Assembly (NCBI GenBank): GCA_944387095.1
Contig: CALXDP010000002.1
Coordinates: 100,927 to 164,926 of the forward strand
DNA length: 64,000 nt
Direction of reading: 5' to 3'
DNA from: an uncultured Oscillospiraceae bacterium
GTDB taxonomy: Bacteria > Bacillota > Clostridia > Oscillospirales > Oscillospiraceae
Below, piece by piece: positions 34,580 to 48,137 of this stretch. The notes under the pieces are model-generated. The model was given only the letters and a program-made list of their open reading frames with translations, was not told the origin of the DNA and made no database searches. The translations under genes and the position numbers were made by a program. Numbering within the stretch: position 1 is the stretch's first letter; each line of letters starts with the position of its first letter.

Positions 34580-34603
34580 GGGGGCGCCCGTAAGGGCGCC
34601 CCC
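34580..34603 (-). terminator. GC-rich hairpin after cotJC
   Basis: A 10-bp stem GGGGGCGCCC (34580-34589) pairs with 34594-34603 around GTAA, 13 nt after the cotJC stop. The T tract is poor (GCTATCTTTGC), so it may be a weak terminator or an mRNA-stabilising hairpin. Confidence 0.6.
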
Positions 34604-34616
34604 TGGAATTCTGTGT

Positions 34617-35213
34617 TCAGCGGTCGAAAGCCGGATTCATATAGTAGACGTTTTTCTGATTCATCCGCTCTTTAGCCAGCTCGATGGCTTCGCCAAAGCG
34701 CTGGAAATGGACGATCTCTCGCTCCCGCAGAAATCGAATGACATCGTTGACGTCGGGGTCGTCGGACAGGCGCAGGATGTTGTCATAGGTAACCCGGGCC
34801 TTTTGCTCTGCAGCCAGGTTCTCCGTCAAGTCGCAGATCACATCTCCCTTGACCGCCATGGAGGCCGCGTTATAGGGCCAGCCAGAGGCCGCGGTGGGAT
34901 AAACTCCGGTGGTATGGTCTACAAAATAGGAATCAAAACCGGCGGTTTTGATCTGCTCGTCGCTGAGCTTTCTGGTCAGCTGGTGTACGATGGCGCCGAT
35001 CATCTCCAAATGCCCCAGCTCCTCTGTACCAATATCGGTCAGCAGCCCTTTCAGCTCCGGATAGGGCATGGCGTACCGTTGGCTGAGATAGCGCAGGGAG
35101 GCGCCCAGCTCTCCGTCAGGTCCCCCATACTGGGAGATGATAACCGCCGCCAGTTTGGGGTTGCAGTTTTTGATTCTGACCGGATACTGCAGTTTCTTCT
35201 CATAGACAAACAT
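34617..35213 (-). CDS. cotJC: Spore coat protein CotJC, manganese-catalase family
   Basis: Coat protein of 198 residues with the dimanganese catalase fold. Metal-ligand stretches are seen as DIGTEELGHLEMI, AEQKARVTYDNI and REREIVHFQRF. CotJC packs in the inner spore coat with CotJA and may protect the spore from peroxide. Its ATG follows the cotJAB stop with no gap (TAAATG), and its ribosome site GGGAGGGGGA lies in the end of the upstream gene, so translation is coupled. It is the last gene of the cotJ unit. Confidence 0.95.
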   Translation of the reverse strand: MFVYEKKLQYPVRIKNCNPKLAAVIISQYGGPDGELGASLRYLSQRYAMPYPELKGLLTDIGTEELGHLEMIGAIVHQLTRKLSDEQIKTAGFDSYFVDHTTGVYPTAASGWPYNAASMAVKGDVICDLTENLAAEQKARVTYDNILRLSDDPDVNDVIRFLREREIVHFQRFGEAIELAKERMNQKNVYYMNPAFDR

Positions 35214-35681
35214 TTATGTTCCCCCTCCCTCTTTGCGGTACTCCCAGGGCCAGGGGTCATTCAGCCAGGTATAGGCGCCATTTTGAACCGCGCTTCGCTG
35301 GGTCAACGGCCCGTACATGGCCTCATAGCGGCGTTTGCCCTCCCGGGCAAGCTGGGTATACTGCTCAAACAGCTGGATCGCTTCCGCATCGTCCTGATGG
35401 GTATCCAAATAGAGGCCCAGTTCCGTGACCACAAAGTTCAGGGCCTGCAGCTCAGCGGCAGCCCCCTCTGGAAGGGAACCGGCCTGTGCTTTTACATGGA
35501 AGGGGAGATTGAGCCCAGGGAACAGGGTCCCATTGGCCAAAGCCTCCCTCTGATCATATTTTTTGCTCCCTCTCTGCTGAAAGGGGACAAAAGGAACCGC
35601 CAGCGGTGCGCAGGGTGATAGGCTGCCCTGTCCATCTTCGCAGGGACGGGAATTGGGTGCGGTGTCGGAATGCAAACACAT
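35214..35681 (-). CDS. Fused CotJA-CotJB spore coat protein
   Basis: One continuous frame of 155 residues holds both small CotJ proteins that are normally encoded separately. Residues about 20-60 match CotJA (PLAVPFVPFQQ and the GTLFPGLNLPF block). Residues about 70-152 match CotJB (AAAELQALNFVVTELGLYLDTH, shown only in part here, and the end WLNDPWPWEY). The join FHVKAQAGSLPEG carries no stop or start codon. The start is uncertain: ATG 35681 sits only 2 nt after AGGAGG, while TTG 35675 has better spacing. CATAGACT at 35720-35727 on the minus strand is a sigma-E-like -10, but the -35 is poor. CotJA and CotJB build the inner coat with CotJC. Confidence 0.85.
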   Translation of the reverse strand: MCLHSDTAPNSRPCEDGQGSLSPCAPLAVPFVPFQQRGSKKYDQREALANGTLFPGLNLPFHVKAQAGSLPEGAAAELQALNFVVTELGLYLDTHQDDAEAIQLFEQYTQLAREGKRRYEAMYGPLTQRSAVQNGAYTWLNDPWPWEYRKEGGGT

Positions 35682-35780
35682 CGCCTCCTCACGAAAGGTT
35701 TGACAGAAACTGTCATTCCAGTCTATGCGGGGCGGACGCCGCGTGACAGCCCTGGAGTTTGCCGGTCGGAAACACTTGCG

Positions 35781-35809
35781 TTGACGGGATCCTTTTCCTG
35801 AAATATAAT
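35781..35809 (+). promoter_or_regulatory. Sigma-A promoter of the beta-galactosidase gene
   Basis: TTGACG (35781-35786), a 17-nt spacer and consensus TATAAT (35804-35809), 63 nt before the ATG. It is very close to consensus for a sugar-hydrolase gene, and no cre-like operator was recognised beside it. Confidence 0.8.
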
Positions 35810-35859
35810 GAGGAGGACACAACGCTGCGCCCATTTCCCCCTCAACATGGCAAGGATAA

Positions 35860-38817
<2,958 letters not shown>

Positions 38818-38833
38818 TTTTTACCGCTTCCAT

Positions 38834-38879
38834 AAAAACATCCTTGGCAACCCCTTTTCCGGGGGCCAAGGATGTTTTT
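38834..38879. terminator. Bidirectional terminator after the beta-galactosidase
   Basis: A 15-bp stem AAAAACATCCTTGGC (38834-38848) pairs with 38865-38879; inner CCCC/GGGG pairing is possible. A T run ends the right arm and an A run opens the left arm, serving both converging genes. Confidence 0.9.
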
Positions 38880-38893
38880 TCTTCCTGTTTGCC

Positions 38894-39760
38894 TCAAGGA
38901 TTGCAATTCCCGCAGGGCTGATACCCCTGGGCGATCAGCAGTTTCCTGGGGCCCTTGTAGTCCTGCCGGTTGGATTCCTTCATATCCACAACACTGGAAC
39001 AGCTGGGCAGATGGAAACGCTTGCTGCTGGTATTGAGTACATAGCGCTGCTTCTCTTCCCCTTCAAAAGCGGATTCATCCAACTGATTTGCCCCTGTGGC
39101 GTACTGGATCTCCACCCCAGGCTGGACGTTATAAACGTAGACATTGAAGCAGACGCCCTCTCCTTCATCTTCTACAGAAATGGCTTCCATCTGCACCCCG
39201 CTGGCCAAGAGGTTGGCCCCCTCAAATATGGGCGTTACTCGATAGAGTACATGGTTTCCCGTCTCGCTCACGTAATCGGACACCATGTTTTCAAATGGAA
39301 GCATTCCTTCCACGTTCATGTACCGGGTTCCGGTGATCAGGTTTCGTTCATTGGCATTCTCTCCAGTCAGTTGAAACCCGATGAGATGGCACCGGTTGTA
39401 AAGATATCCTCCATCTACAAACTCATATTGGGCATTGATCCATCCAGTGGGCTCCACCTGGCTGATGGATTCCCGGTCCTGGGTGGGCATGGTCTCCAGC
39501 CCCACATTGGCGTAAGCTACCCCGCAGCGACCCAGACCGTCCAGCTGGCTGTAGGATTCAAAGGCCTGCGTGGTGAAATCATCCAGATCAAAATCCGGCT
39601 GATTATCGGCCAAAATGACATAGGGTTCGCCGGAGTATGCGGGGATGTCCTCCAGTTGATGGCTGTCCTGTGCGGGCAGAACTCCCTGGCAGCCGCATAG
39701 CAGGGCCAGGAGCAGAGAGATCGACCATAGAAGCGCGGTCAGGGAACGTTTCAAGTCCAT
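38894..39760 (-). CDS. Secreted DNA/RNA non-specific endonuclease, lipoprotein
   Basis: Protein of 288 residues with a lipoprotein signal (hydrophobic SISLLLALLCGC, lipobox Cys about residue 18-21). The central domain is an EndA/NucA-like beta-beta-alpha-metal nuclease. Its catalytic His lies in YNRCHLIGFQLTGENANE (in place of DRGH of the classical type), and NLITGTRYMN carries the metal Asn. The C-terminus (about 240-288) is a small Cys-containing segment, YVLNTSSKRFHLPSC to GYQPCGNCNP, common as a tail on such nucleases. The role could be DNA scavenging or defence at the cell surface. ATG 39760 has GAGGCGGG upstream; it lies 16 nt after the aminotransferase stop. Confidence 0.88.
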   Translation of the reverse strand: MDLKRSLTALLWSISLLLALLCGCQGVLPAQDSHQLEDIPAYSGEPYVILADNQPDFDLDDFTTQAFESYSQLDGLGRCGVAYANVGLETMPTQDRESISQVEPTGWINAQYEFVDGGYLYNRCHLIGFQLTGENANERNLITGTRYMNVEGMLPFENMVSDYVSETGNHVLYRVTPIFEGANLLASGVQMEAISVEDEGEGVCFNVYVYNVQPGVEIQYATGANQLDESAFEGEEKQRYVLNTSSKRFHLPSCSSVVDMKESNRQDYKGPRKLLIAQGYQPCGNCNP

Positions 39761-39776
39761 TGCGTCCCGCCTCTCT

Positions 39777-40961
39777 TTACCCATGGATCATACCGCTGCC
39801 AGCCACGACGGAGACAATTTCCTCCATGACCGAAACCGGCTGCACCAGGGCAAAGCGCACATATCCTTCTCCCAAGGAGCCAAAGGCGGAGCCAGGCGTA
39901 CAAAGCAGCCCCGTCCGGTCCAGAAGTTCATGACAGAACTCCACCGAGTTTTGATAGCCCTTGGGCAGCGGCCCCCAGGCAAACATACTGCCCTCACTGT
40001 CCGGTACGTTCCAGCCGATGGCACGCAGTCCACCACACAGGGCGTCCCGGCGGGCCTGATACTCCATCCGGTTGCGGGCAACGCTGTCCTGAGGGCCGTT
40101 CAGCGCGGCTACCGAGGCACTCTGCACCGGCAAAAAGATGCCGTAGTCGATCTGGGAGCGAAGCCGGCGGAAGCATCCTACAATTTCCCGGTTGCCCAGC
40201 ACAAAGGAAATCCTGGCCCCGGTGAGATTATAGGTTTTGGACAGGGAGTTAAACTCCACCCCTATCTCCTTGGCCCCGGGATAGGACAGAAAGGACTTCC
40301 CTTTCCTGCCATCATAGATGATCTCCGAATAGGCGTTGTCATGGATGATGATGATTTCATACCGCTGCGCGAAAGCGATCAGCTCTTCATAAAACGCATC
40401 CGGCGCGGTGACGCAAAGCGGGTTTGCCGGGTAGGAAACCACCATAAACTTTGCCTTTTTGGCCAGTTCGGGATCAAAATGGGCCAGATCAGGCAAAAAT
40501 CTGTTTTCCGCCCGTAGCTCATACCCGATACAGCACGCCCCGCACAAAAAGGGGCCGATTTCGAAAATGGGATATCCGGGGTTGGGGACCAACACGATAT
40601 CGCCGGGATCGCACAACGCCCAGCCAATATGGGCCAGTCCCTCCTGGGAACCATAGATTGCCATCAGCTCGTCCTGCTCCAACGTTACCTCGTAGCGGCG
40701 CTGGTACCAGTCCTGGACAGCCTTCACCAGTTCCGGGGTCTCAGTGAGGGAGTATCGGTAATTGCGGGGATCAGCCGCCGCTGTGGATAGCGCCTCTACC
40801 ACATGGGGTTCAGGAAGAAAGTCTGGTGTTCCGATGGATAGGTTATAGACCCGTTTTCCCTGGGCCTGACGCGCCTTTTTTCGCTCATCCAGCACATTGA
40901 AGATGCCGGGCTGGAAGTTTTCCATCCGTGCCGCGCTCTGAATTTTGATCTCGTCATTCAT
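39777..40961 (-). CDS. Class I/II aminotransferase (DapL/AlaT-like)
   Basis: PLP-dependent aminotransferase of 394 residues. The PLP-binding Lys is in NSLSKTYNLTGARISFV, and LSIGTPDFLPEP, VPNPGYPIFE, HDNAYSEIIYDG and SYPANPLC are family blocks. Similar proteins are annotated as LL-diaminopimelate or alanine aminotransferases; substrate is unresolved. Note SYPANPL where most members have NYPNNPT. It sits between ligA and the nuclease gene with gaps of 15-16 nt, so the three are likely one transcript. Confidence 0.88.
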   Translation of the reverse strand: MNDEIKIQSAARMENFQPGIFNVLDERKKARQAQGKRVYNLSIGTPDFLPEPHVVEALSTAAADPRNYRYSLTETPELVKAVQDWYQRRYEVTLEQDELMAIYGSQEGLAHIGWALCDPGDIVLVPNPGYPIFEIGPFLCGACCIGYELRAENRFLPDLAHFDPELAKKAKFMVVSYPANPLCVTAPDAFYEELIAFAQRYEIIIIHDNAYSEIIYDGRKGKSFLSYPGAKEIGVEFNSLSKTYNLTGARISFVLGNREIVGCFRRLRSQIDYGIFLPVQSASVAALNGPQDSVARNRMEYQARRDALCGGLRAIGWNVPDSEGSMFAWGPLPKGYQNSVEFCHELLDRTGLLCTPGSAFGSLGEGYVRFALVQPVSVMEEIVSVVAGSGMIHG

Positions 40962-40976
40962 TCTCTTTTCCCCGCC

Positions 40977-43740
<2,764 letters not shown>

Positions 43741-43759
43741 ACCATCGCCTCCATGGGAA

Positions 43760-43787
43760 ACTGTATGCACCGGACAGCTCGGCCTAT
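43760..43787 (-). promoter_or_regulatory. Sigma-E type promoter of yunB
   Basis: On the minus strand CATACAGT (43760-43767) is a perfect sigma-E -10; the -35 ATA core (43785-43787, in GCATAGG) lies 17 nt away. It straddles the stop codon of the upstream gene. Transcription would start about 12 nt before the yunB ATG. Confidence 0.62.
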
Positions 43788-45034
43788 GCGCCCAGCAGCT
43801 CCTCCACAGCCAGCATGATGCCCGCCTTACCGGACTCATAGGTCAGCCCACCCTGAAGATAAACCGTATAAGGCTCCCGCATGGGCGCGTCGGCAGACAG
43901 CTCAATGGACGCCCCCTGAATGAAGGCGCCCGCCGCCATGATTACCTGGCAGTCATATCCAGGCATATCCCATGGCTCTGGTGTCACATAGGAGTCCACT
44001 GGGGCTCCCGACTGGATCCCCTTGCAGAACCGCCTGACCTTTTCCGGGTCGCCCAGATGAATCATTTGAATGATGTCATGCCGCGCCATATCGGATCTGG
44101 GCTGCGTCTCATAGCCCAGAAGTTCCATGATCTTAGCCCCAAACACAGCGGTTTTCAGGGCTTGGGCCACTGTGTGAGGAGCCAGAAACAGCCCCTGATA
44201 GAGCAGGCGATTATTGCCCAGGGTGGAGCCGCACTCCCGGCCGATGCCAGGGCAGGTCAAACGCATGGCTGCCCCCTCGATCAGATCGCAGCGACCGGCC
44301 AGATAGGCACCCGTGGGGGCCAGCCCGCCACCGGGGTTTTTGATGAGAGAGCCCACCACCAGATCGGCCCCCACATGGGTGGGCTCCTTTTCCTCCACAA
44401 ACTCGCCATAACAGTTGTCTACCAGGATGGCTGCGTCCGGGTTGACCCGGTGGATGATGCGGCACATTTCCCCGATCTCATCCACGGACAGGGACGCCCG
44501 GGTGGAGTAACCCTTGGAGCGCTGAATGAGCACCGCCCTGACCTTGGGGTGGGCGGCGGCTTTGGATAGCCCTTCCAGATCGGGCGCACCCGCATCGGTC
44601 AGCTCCACTTGCCGGTACTCGATCCCGTAATCTTTCAGGGAGCCTCTCCCCTTGTCTGTAACACCAATAACCCCAAGCAAAGTATCATAGGGCGCGCCCA
44701 CAGCGGACAACAGCACATCGCCCGGCAGCAGTGCGCCATACAGGGCTGCCGCAATGGCATGGGTGCCATTGACAAACCCAATGCGCACCAGCGCGTCTTC
44801 TGTTCCAAACAGCTGGGCGTAGATCCGATCCAGCTGATCCCGGCCCAGATCGTCATAACCGTAGCCGGTGGTACCGGCAAAGTACCCCTCTGCCACCCTG
44901 TGCTCCCGAAAGGCGGCCAGCACCCGCTGGGTGTTGTGCTGCGCGATGGAATCAATCCGGGAAAACTGTTCCTTCAGCGTCCCCTCCGCCTGATCGGCCA
45001 GGGCCCGCACTCGACCTGAAATTTGTAAAGGCAT
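43784..45034 (-). CDS. Methionine gamma-lyase family PLP protein (YnbB type)
   Basis: PLP enzyme of 416 residues of the YnbB family, formerly called aluminium resistance protein. FAGTTGYGYDDLGRD, VRIGFVNGTHAIA, ILVDNCYGEF and the PLP-lysine region SLIKNPGGGLAPTGAYLAG are diagnostic. Family members are distantly related to cystathionine and methionine gamma-lyases; substrate is unknown. ATG 45034 is used with GAAAGAGTG upstream. It starts 5 nt after the stop of an M42 peptidase gene, so it is part of the same transcript. Confidence 0.9.
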   Translation of the reverse strand: MPLQISGRVRALADQAEGTLKEQFSRIDSIAQHNTQRVLAAFREHRVAEGYFAGTTGYGYDDLGRDQLDRIYAQLFGTEDALVRIGFVNGTHAIAAALYGALLPGDVLLSAVGAPYDTLLGVIGVTDKGRGSLKDYGIEYRQVELTDAGAPDLEGLSKAAAHPKVRAVLIQRSKGYSTRASLSVDEIGEMCRIIHRVNPDAAILVDNCYGEFVEEKEPTHVGADLVVGSLIKNPGGGLAPTGAYLAGRCDLIEGAAMRLTCPGIGRECGSTLGNNRLLYQGLFLAPHTVAQALKTAVFGAKIMELLGYETQPRSDMARHDIIQMIHLGDPEKVRRFCKGIQSGAPVDSYVTPEPWDMPGYDCQVIMAAGAFIQGASIELSADAPMREPYTVYLQGGLTYESGKAGIMLAVEELLGA

Positions 45035-45039
45035 GAATC

Positions 45040-46044
45040 TTAACACTCTTTCTCTAGTGCGCATTCCGCAAAGGCCTTGGCCAGGGCAGCGCAGTTTTGC
45101 ATATCCTGTAGATCAACCAGCTCCATGGGGCTGTGGCCATAGCGCCATGGAATGGAAATGCCGCCGGTGGGCACGCCGGACCGGGTGAGGTGGATGGGCC
45201 CGCCGTCCGTGCCGCCGGCGCGGATTACGTCCCGCTGGGCGCGGATACCCTGTTTTTCCGCCAGGGCCATCAGCTTTTCCACCATCCAAGGGTGGCAGAT
45301 TACCGAGCCGTCCATCACCTTAACTGCGGCGCCGCCCCCCAGCACGCTGCTCACCAGATGCTTGGAGCCGGGTTCATCGTCGGCGGGGGTCACATCCAGG
45401 GCGATGCCGTAGTCTGGATCAATGCTCCAGGCGGCGGTTTTGGCCCCACGGGTACCCACTTCCTCCTGAACGGAGAAGACAAAGTACAGGTCGTTGTCCG
45501 TCTGCCCCAGCTGGGACATGGCCATGAGCTGCACCGCGCAGGAGGCCCGGTTATCCAGATAGGGCGCACTCACCCGGCTGTCCATCTGGATCAGCTTGGT
45601 GTCAAATACGGCCGCATCGCCGACCTGCACCAGCTTCTCCGCCTCTTCCCGGCTGGACGCGCCCACGTCGATCAACAGATCGGAGATCTTCAGCTTGGAA
45701 ACCTCCACCCCTGCCTGGGCGCTCACCACGCCGACCTGGCCGCTGGCAAAGCGGACGGGGATGTGGAGCACCTTTGCCGGGGAGATTCCCCCGATGGCGC
45801 CCACCCGCACGAACCCTTTCTCCTCCACGTGGGTGGCTACCAGGCCGATGGAGTCCATATGGGCGGAAAACATCACCTTTGGACCTTTCCCCTTCCTCCG
45901 GCAGATGAGGTTGCCCAGGGTGTCCCGCTTGATCTTGTCACAATAGGGGGCGGCCAGCTCCTCGATCACCTGGGAGACCTCTCCCTCCTGTCCGGAGGGT
46001 CCATAGGCGGCAGTGAGCCGCTCCAGAACTTTTACCATATCCAT
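45040..46044 (-). CDS. M42 family metallopeptidase, copy 1
   Basis: Cytosolic aminopeptidase of the M42 (TET/FrvX/glutamyl-aminopeptidase) family, 334 residues. Metal and catalytic residues are all seen: FSAHMDSIGLV, LDNRAS, QEEVGTRGA, ALDVTPADD, AGGTDGG and the late YGHSPMEL His. These enzymes form dodecameric tetrahedra that trim peptides. It is the last of three tandem paralogues, 16 nt after the second. The three differ at many positions, so this is old duplication. Confidence 0.92.
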   Translation of the reverse strand: MDMVKVLERLTAAYGPSGQEGEVSQVIEELAAPYCDKIKRDTLGNLICRRKGKGPKVMFSAHMDSIGLVATHVEEKGFVRVGAIGGISPAKVLHIPVRFASGQVGVVSAQAGVEVSKLKISDLLIDVGASSREEAEKLVQVGDAAVFDTKLIQMDSRVSAPYLDNRASCAVQLMAMSQLGQTDNDLYFVFSVQEEVGTRGAKTAAWSIDPDYGIALDVTPADDEPGSKHLVSSVLGGGAAVKVMDGSVICHPWMVEKLMALAEKQGIRAQRDVIRAGGTDGGPIHLTRSGVPTGGISIPWRYGHSPMELVDLQDMQNCAALAKAFAECALEKEC

Positions 46045-46060
46045 AATAGTGTTCCTCCCG

Positions 46061-47086
46061 TCAGCTTCGCTCGGCGATGGCCCAGATGAACAGCCGGGCC
46101 AGGGTGAGCATGTGTTCCATATCGGAGATACTGGCCACGCTGCTGGGCGCGTGGAGATAGCGCACGGCGGCGGAGATCCCGGTTACCCGCACGCCGGCCT
46201 TGGTGCGCTGAATGGCGCCGGCGTCAGTGCCGCCGGCCAGATAGTGCTTCATCTGCCAGGGCAGGCTGTTGTCCCGGGCTAGGCCCCGCAGCAGCTCGAA
46301 CAGCTCCCGGTCATAAATGGCGCTGCCGTCCATCCAGGAAATCACCGGCCCATTCCCAGGCCAGCACACCTGATTGCGCTCGTCCAGGGCGGGATTGTCC
46401 GCGGCAGTGGTGCCCTCCAGTACCAGGGCGATCTCCGGCGTCACAGAGAAGGTCGCGCCAAACGCGCCCCTGGTGCCCACCTCCTCCTGCACCGTAAAGA
46501 CAAAGGTGCAGTCCATGGGCAGCTCCTCCTCCAGAAGCTTGAGCATTACGGCGCAGCCCACCCGGTCATCGATGGCCTTGGCCTTGAGCATACGGACGCC
46601 AAACTCCACAATGTCGCTGACGAACACGCCACAGTCGCCCAGGCTGACCAGGCCTTCCGCCTCCGCTTTGTCCTTGGCCCCGATATCAATATAATATTCC
46701 TCCAGGCGGGGCACATTTTTCCGCTCCTCCGCCGTGGTCAGATGGATGGCCTTCAGGCCGATGATACCGGGTACTTTTCTCTCGCCAACAGCCACCTGCT
46801 TTCCCAGCAGAATCCGGCGGTCAATGCCGCCCACACAGGCAAATTTCAGATAGCCTTCCTCGGTGACGGATCGGATGATCAGCCCCACTTCGTCCATGTG
46901 GGCGCACAGCATTAACTTGCTCCCGGTGGATTTCGCACCTTTCTTGAACACGATCAGGTTGCCCATGGCGTCCACCCGGATGTCATCGGCGTAGGGCGCA
47001 GCCCGGCCTTTGATATAATCCCGCACCTCGTCCTCAAAGGAGGAGACGCCGGGCAGGGCGCACAACGTCTTTAATGTTTCAATCAT
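46061..47086 (-). CDS. M42 family metallopeptidase, copy 2
   Basis: M42 aminopeptidase of 341 residues. LCAHMDEVGLI, AIDDRVGCAV, QEEVGTRGA, VLEGTTAAD, AGGTDAGAIQ and RYLHAPSS carry the two-metal site and catalytic Glu. The substitution of the usual Asp-Val by Glu-Gly-Thr in the fourth block marks a different subgroup from its neighbours. Its ATG overlaps the stop of copy 3 by 4 nt (ATGA). It is expected to trim peptides together with the flanking copies, possibly with a different residue preference. Confidence 0.92.
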   Translation of the reverse strand: MIETLKTLCALPGVSSFEDEVRDYIKGRAAPYADDIRVDAMGNLIVFKKGAKSTGSKLMLCAHMDEVGLIIRSVTEEGYLKFACVGGIDRRILLGKQVAVGERKVPGIIGLKAIHLTTAEERKNVPRLEEYYIDIGAKDKAEAEGLVSLGDCGVFVSDIVEFGVRMLKAKAIDDRVGCAVMLKLLEEELPMDCTFVFTVQEEVGTRGAFGATFSVTPEIALVLEGTTAADNPALDERNQVCWPGNGPVISWMDGSAIYDRELFELLRGLARDNSLPWQMKHYLAGGTDAGAIQRTKAGVRVTGISAAVRYLHAPSSVASISDMEHMLTLARLFIWAIAERS

Positions 47087-48123
47087 TGTACGCCGCCCTC
47101 CTCTCCAAGTCCTTCTACAAAGGCAGCCAGCAGCCTTGCGGTGTGCTCCAAATCCTCCAGTTCCAGCGTCTCCACCGGTGTGTGCATATACTTCAGCGGC
47201 AGGGAGACCACAGCGGTGGCAATCCCCTCATTGCAGATCTGCATTTTCCAGGCATTGGTGCCAGAATGCCCACCCATGACCTCTTTCTGCACGGGAATGC
47301 CCAGGAATGTGGCCTTGTCCAGCAGCCGGTTGGTCATCCAGCGGGTCATGTTAGGCCCGATACCCACCGCTGGTCCGCCGCCCAGGGCAAAGGCTTGATC
47401 CTGGCCGCTGTCCGGCGTCCTGCCATGGGTGACATCCACCGCGACACAGTAATCCGGGCGCAACGCCTGAGTTCCCGTAATGGCTCCGGCAGAGTTCACC
47501 TCTTCCTGAACGCTGCCCATCATATAGAGGTCCACACCCAACCGCTTGTTCTTCAGCAGCTGGGCCGCCCGCAGCAGGGTCACAAAGCAGGAGCGGTCGT
47601 CCATGGCCTTGCCGCAGACCTGCCGTTCCCCCAGCCTGAAAAAGGAGGCGCGAAACACCATGGGAGTGCCAATGGGAATCCGCTTTTCTGCTTCCTCCTG
47701 GCTCAAGCCGGTGTCCACATAGAAATCCTGGACGGGGGGCGCTTTCTCTCGCTCCTCCGCGGACAGTACGTGAGGTGGCAGGCAGGCCACCACGCCAAAC
47801 ATTGGCGGCTCAGTCAGTATGGTCAGCTCTCGGTCCGGCAACATACGGGGATCCACCCCTCCAATGGTGCCAAACCGAAGAAAGCCATTCTTAATCCCGG
47901 TGACCACCAGGCCGATCTCATCCAGGTGAGCGTCCAGCAGAAGCTTTTTGGCATCGGGCTTTCCACAGCGGCGCACGCCAATTACATTGCCCAGCCGGTC
48001 TGTCCACACCTCGTCCATCAGCGGTTCCAACAGCGCTTTGGCTTCGGAAACCACAGAATCTTCATAGCCGGAAGGTCCACATCGGGTACAGAGGCGCTCC
48101 AGCATATCATAAATTTCCACCAA
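47083..48123 (-). CDS. M42 family metallopeptidase, copy 3
   Basis: M42 aminopeptidase of 346 residues, first of the three in transcription order, 14 nt after murD. DAHLDEIGLV, KAMDDRSCFV, AVDVTHG, and KYMHTPVET keep the metal ligands. The catalytic Glu block reads SVQEEVNSAGA in place of QEEVGTRGA, and the fifth block is MGGHSGTNAW in place of AGGTD. The Glu pair remains, so it is probably active, with an altered pocket. Confidence 0.9.
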   Translation of the reverse strand: MVEIYDMLERLCTRCGPSGYEDSVVSEAKALLEPLMDEVWTDRLGNVIGVRRCGKPDAKKLLLDAHLDEIGLVVTGIKNGFLRFGTIGGVDPRMLPDRELTILTEPPMFGVVACLPPHVLSAEEREKAPPVQDFYVDTGLSQEEAEKRIPIGTPMVFRASFFRLGERQVCGKAMDDRSCFVTLLRAAQLLKNKRLGVDLYMMGSVQEEVNSAGAITGTQALRPDYCVAVDVTHGRTPDSGQDQAFALGGGPAVGIGPNMTRWMTNRLLDKATFLGIPVQKEVMGGHSGTNAWKMQICNEGIATAVVSLPLKYMHTPVETLELEDLEHTARLLAAFVEGLGEEGGVQ

Positions 48124-48137
48124 TCCTTCAACTCCTT

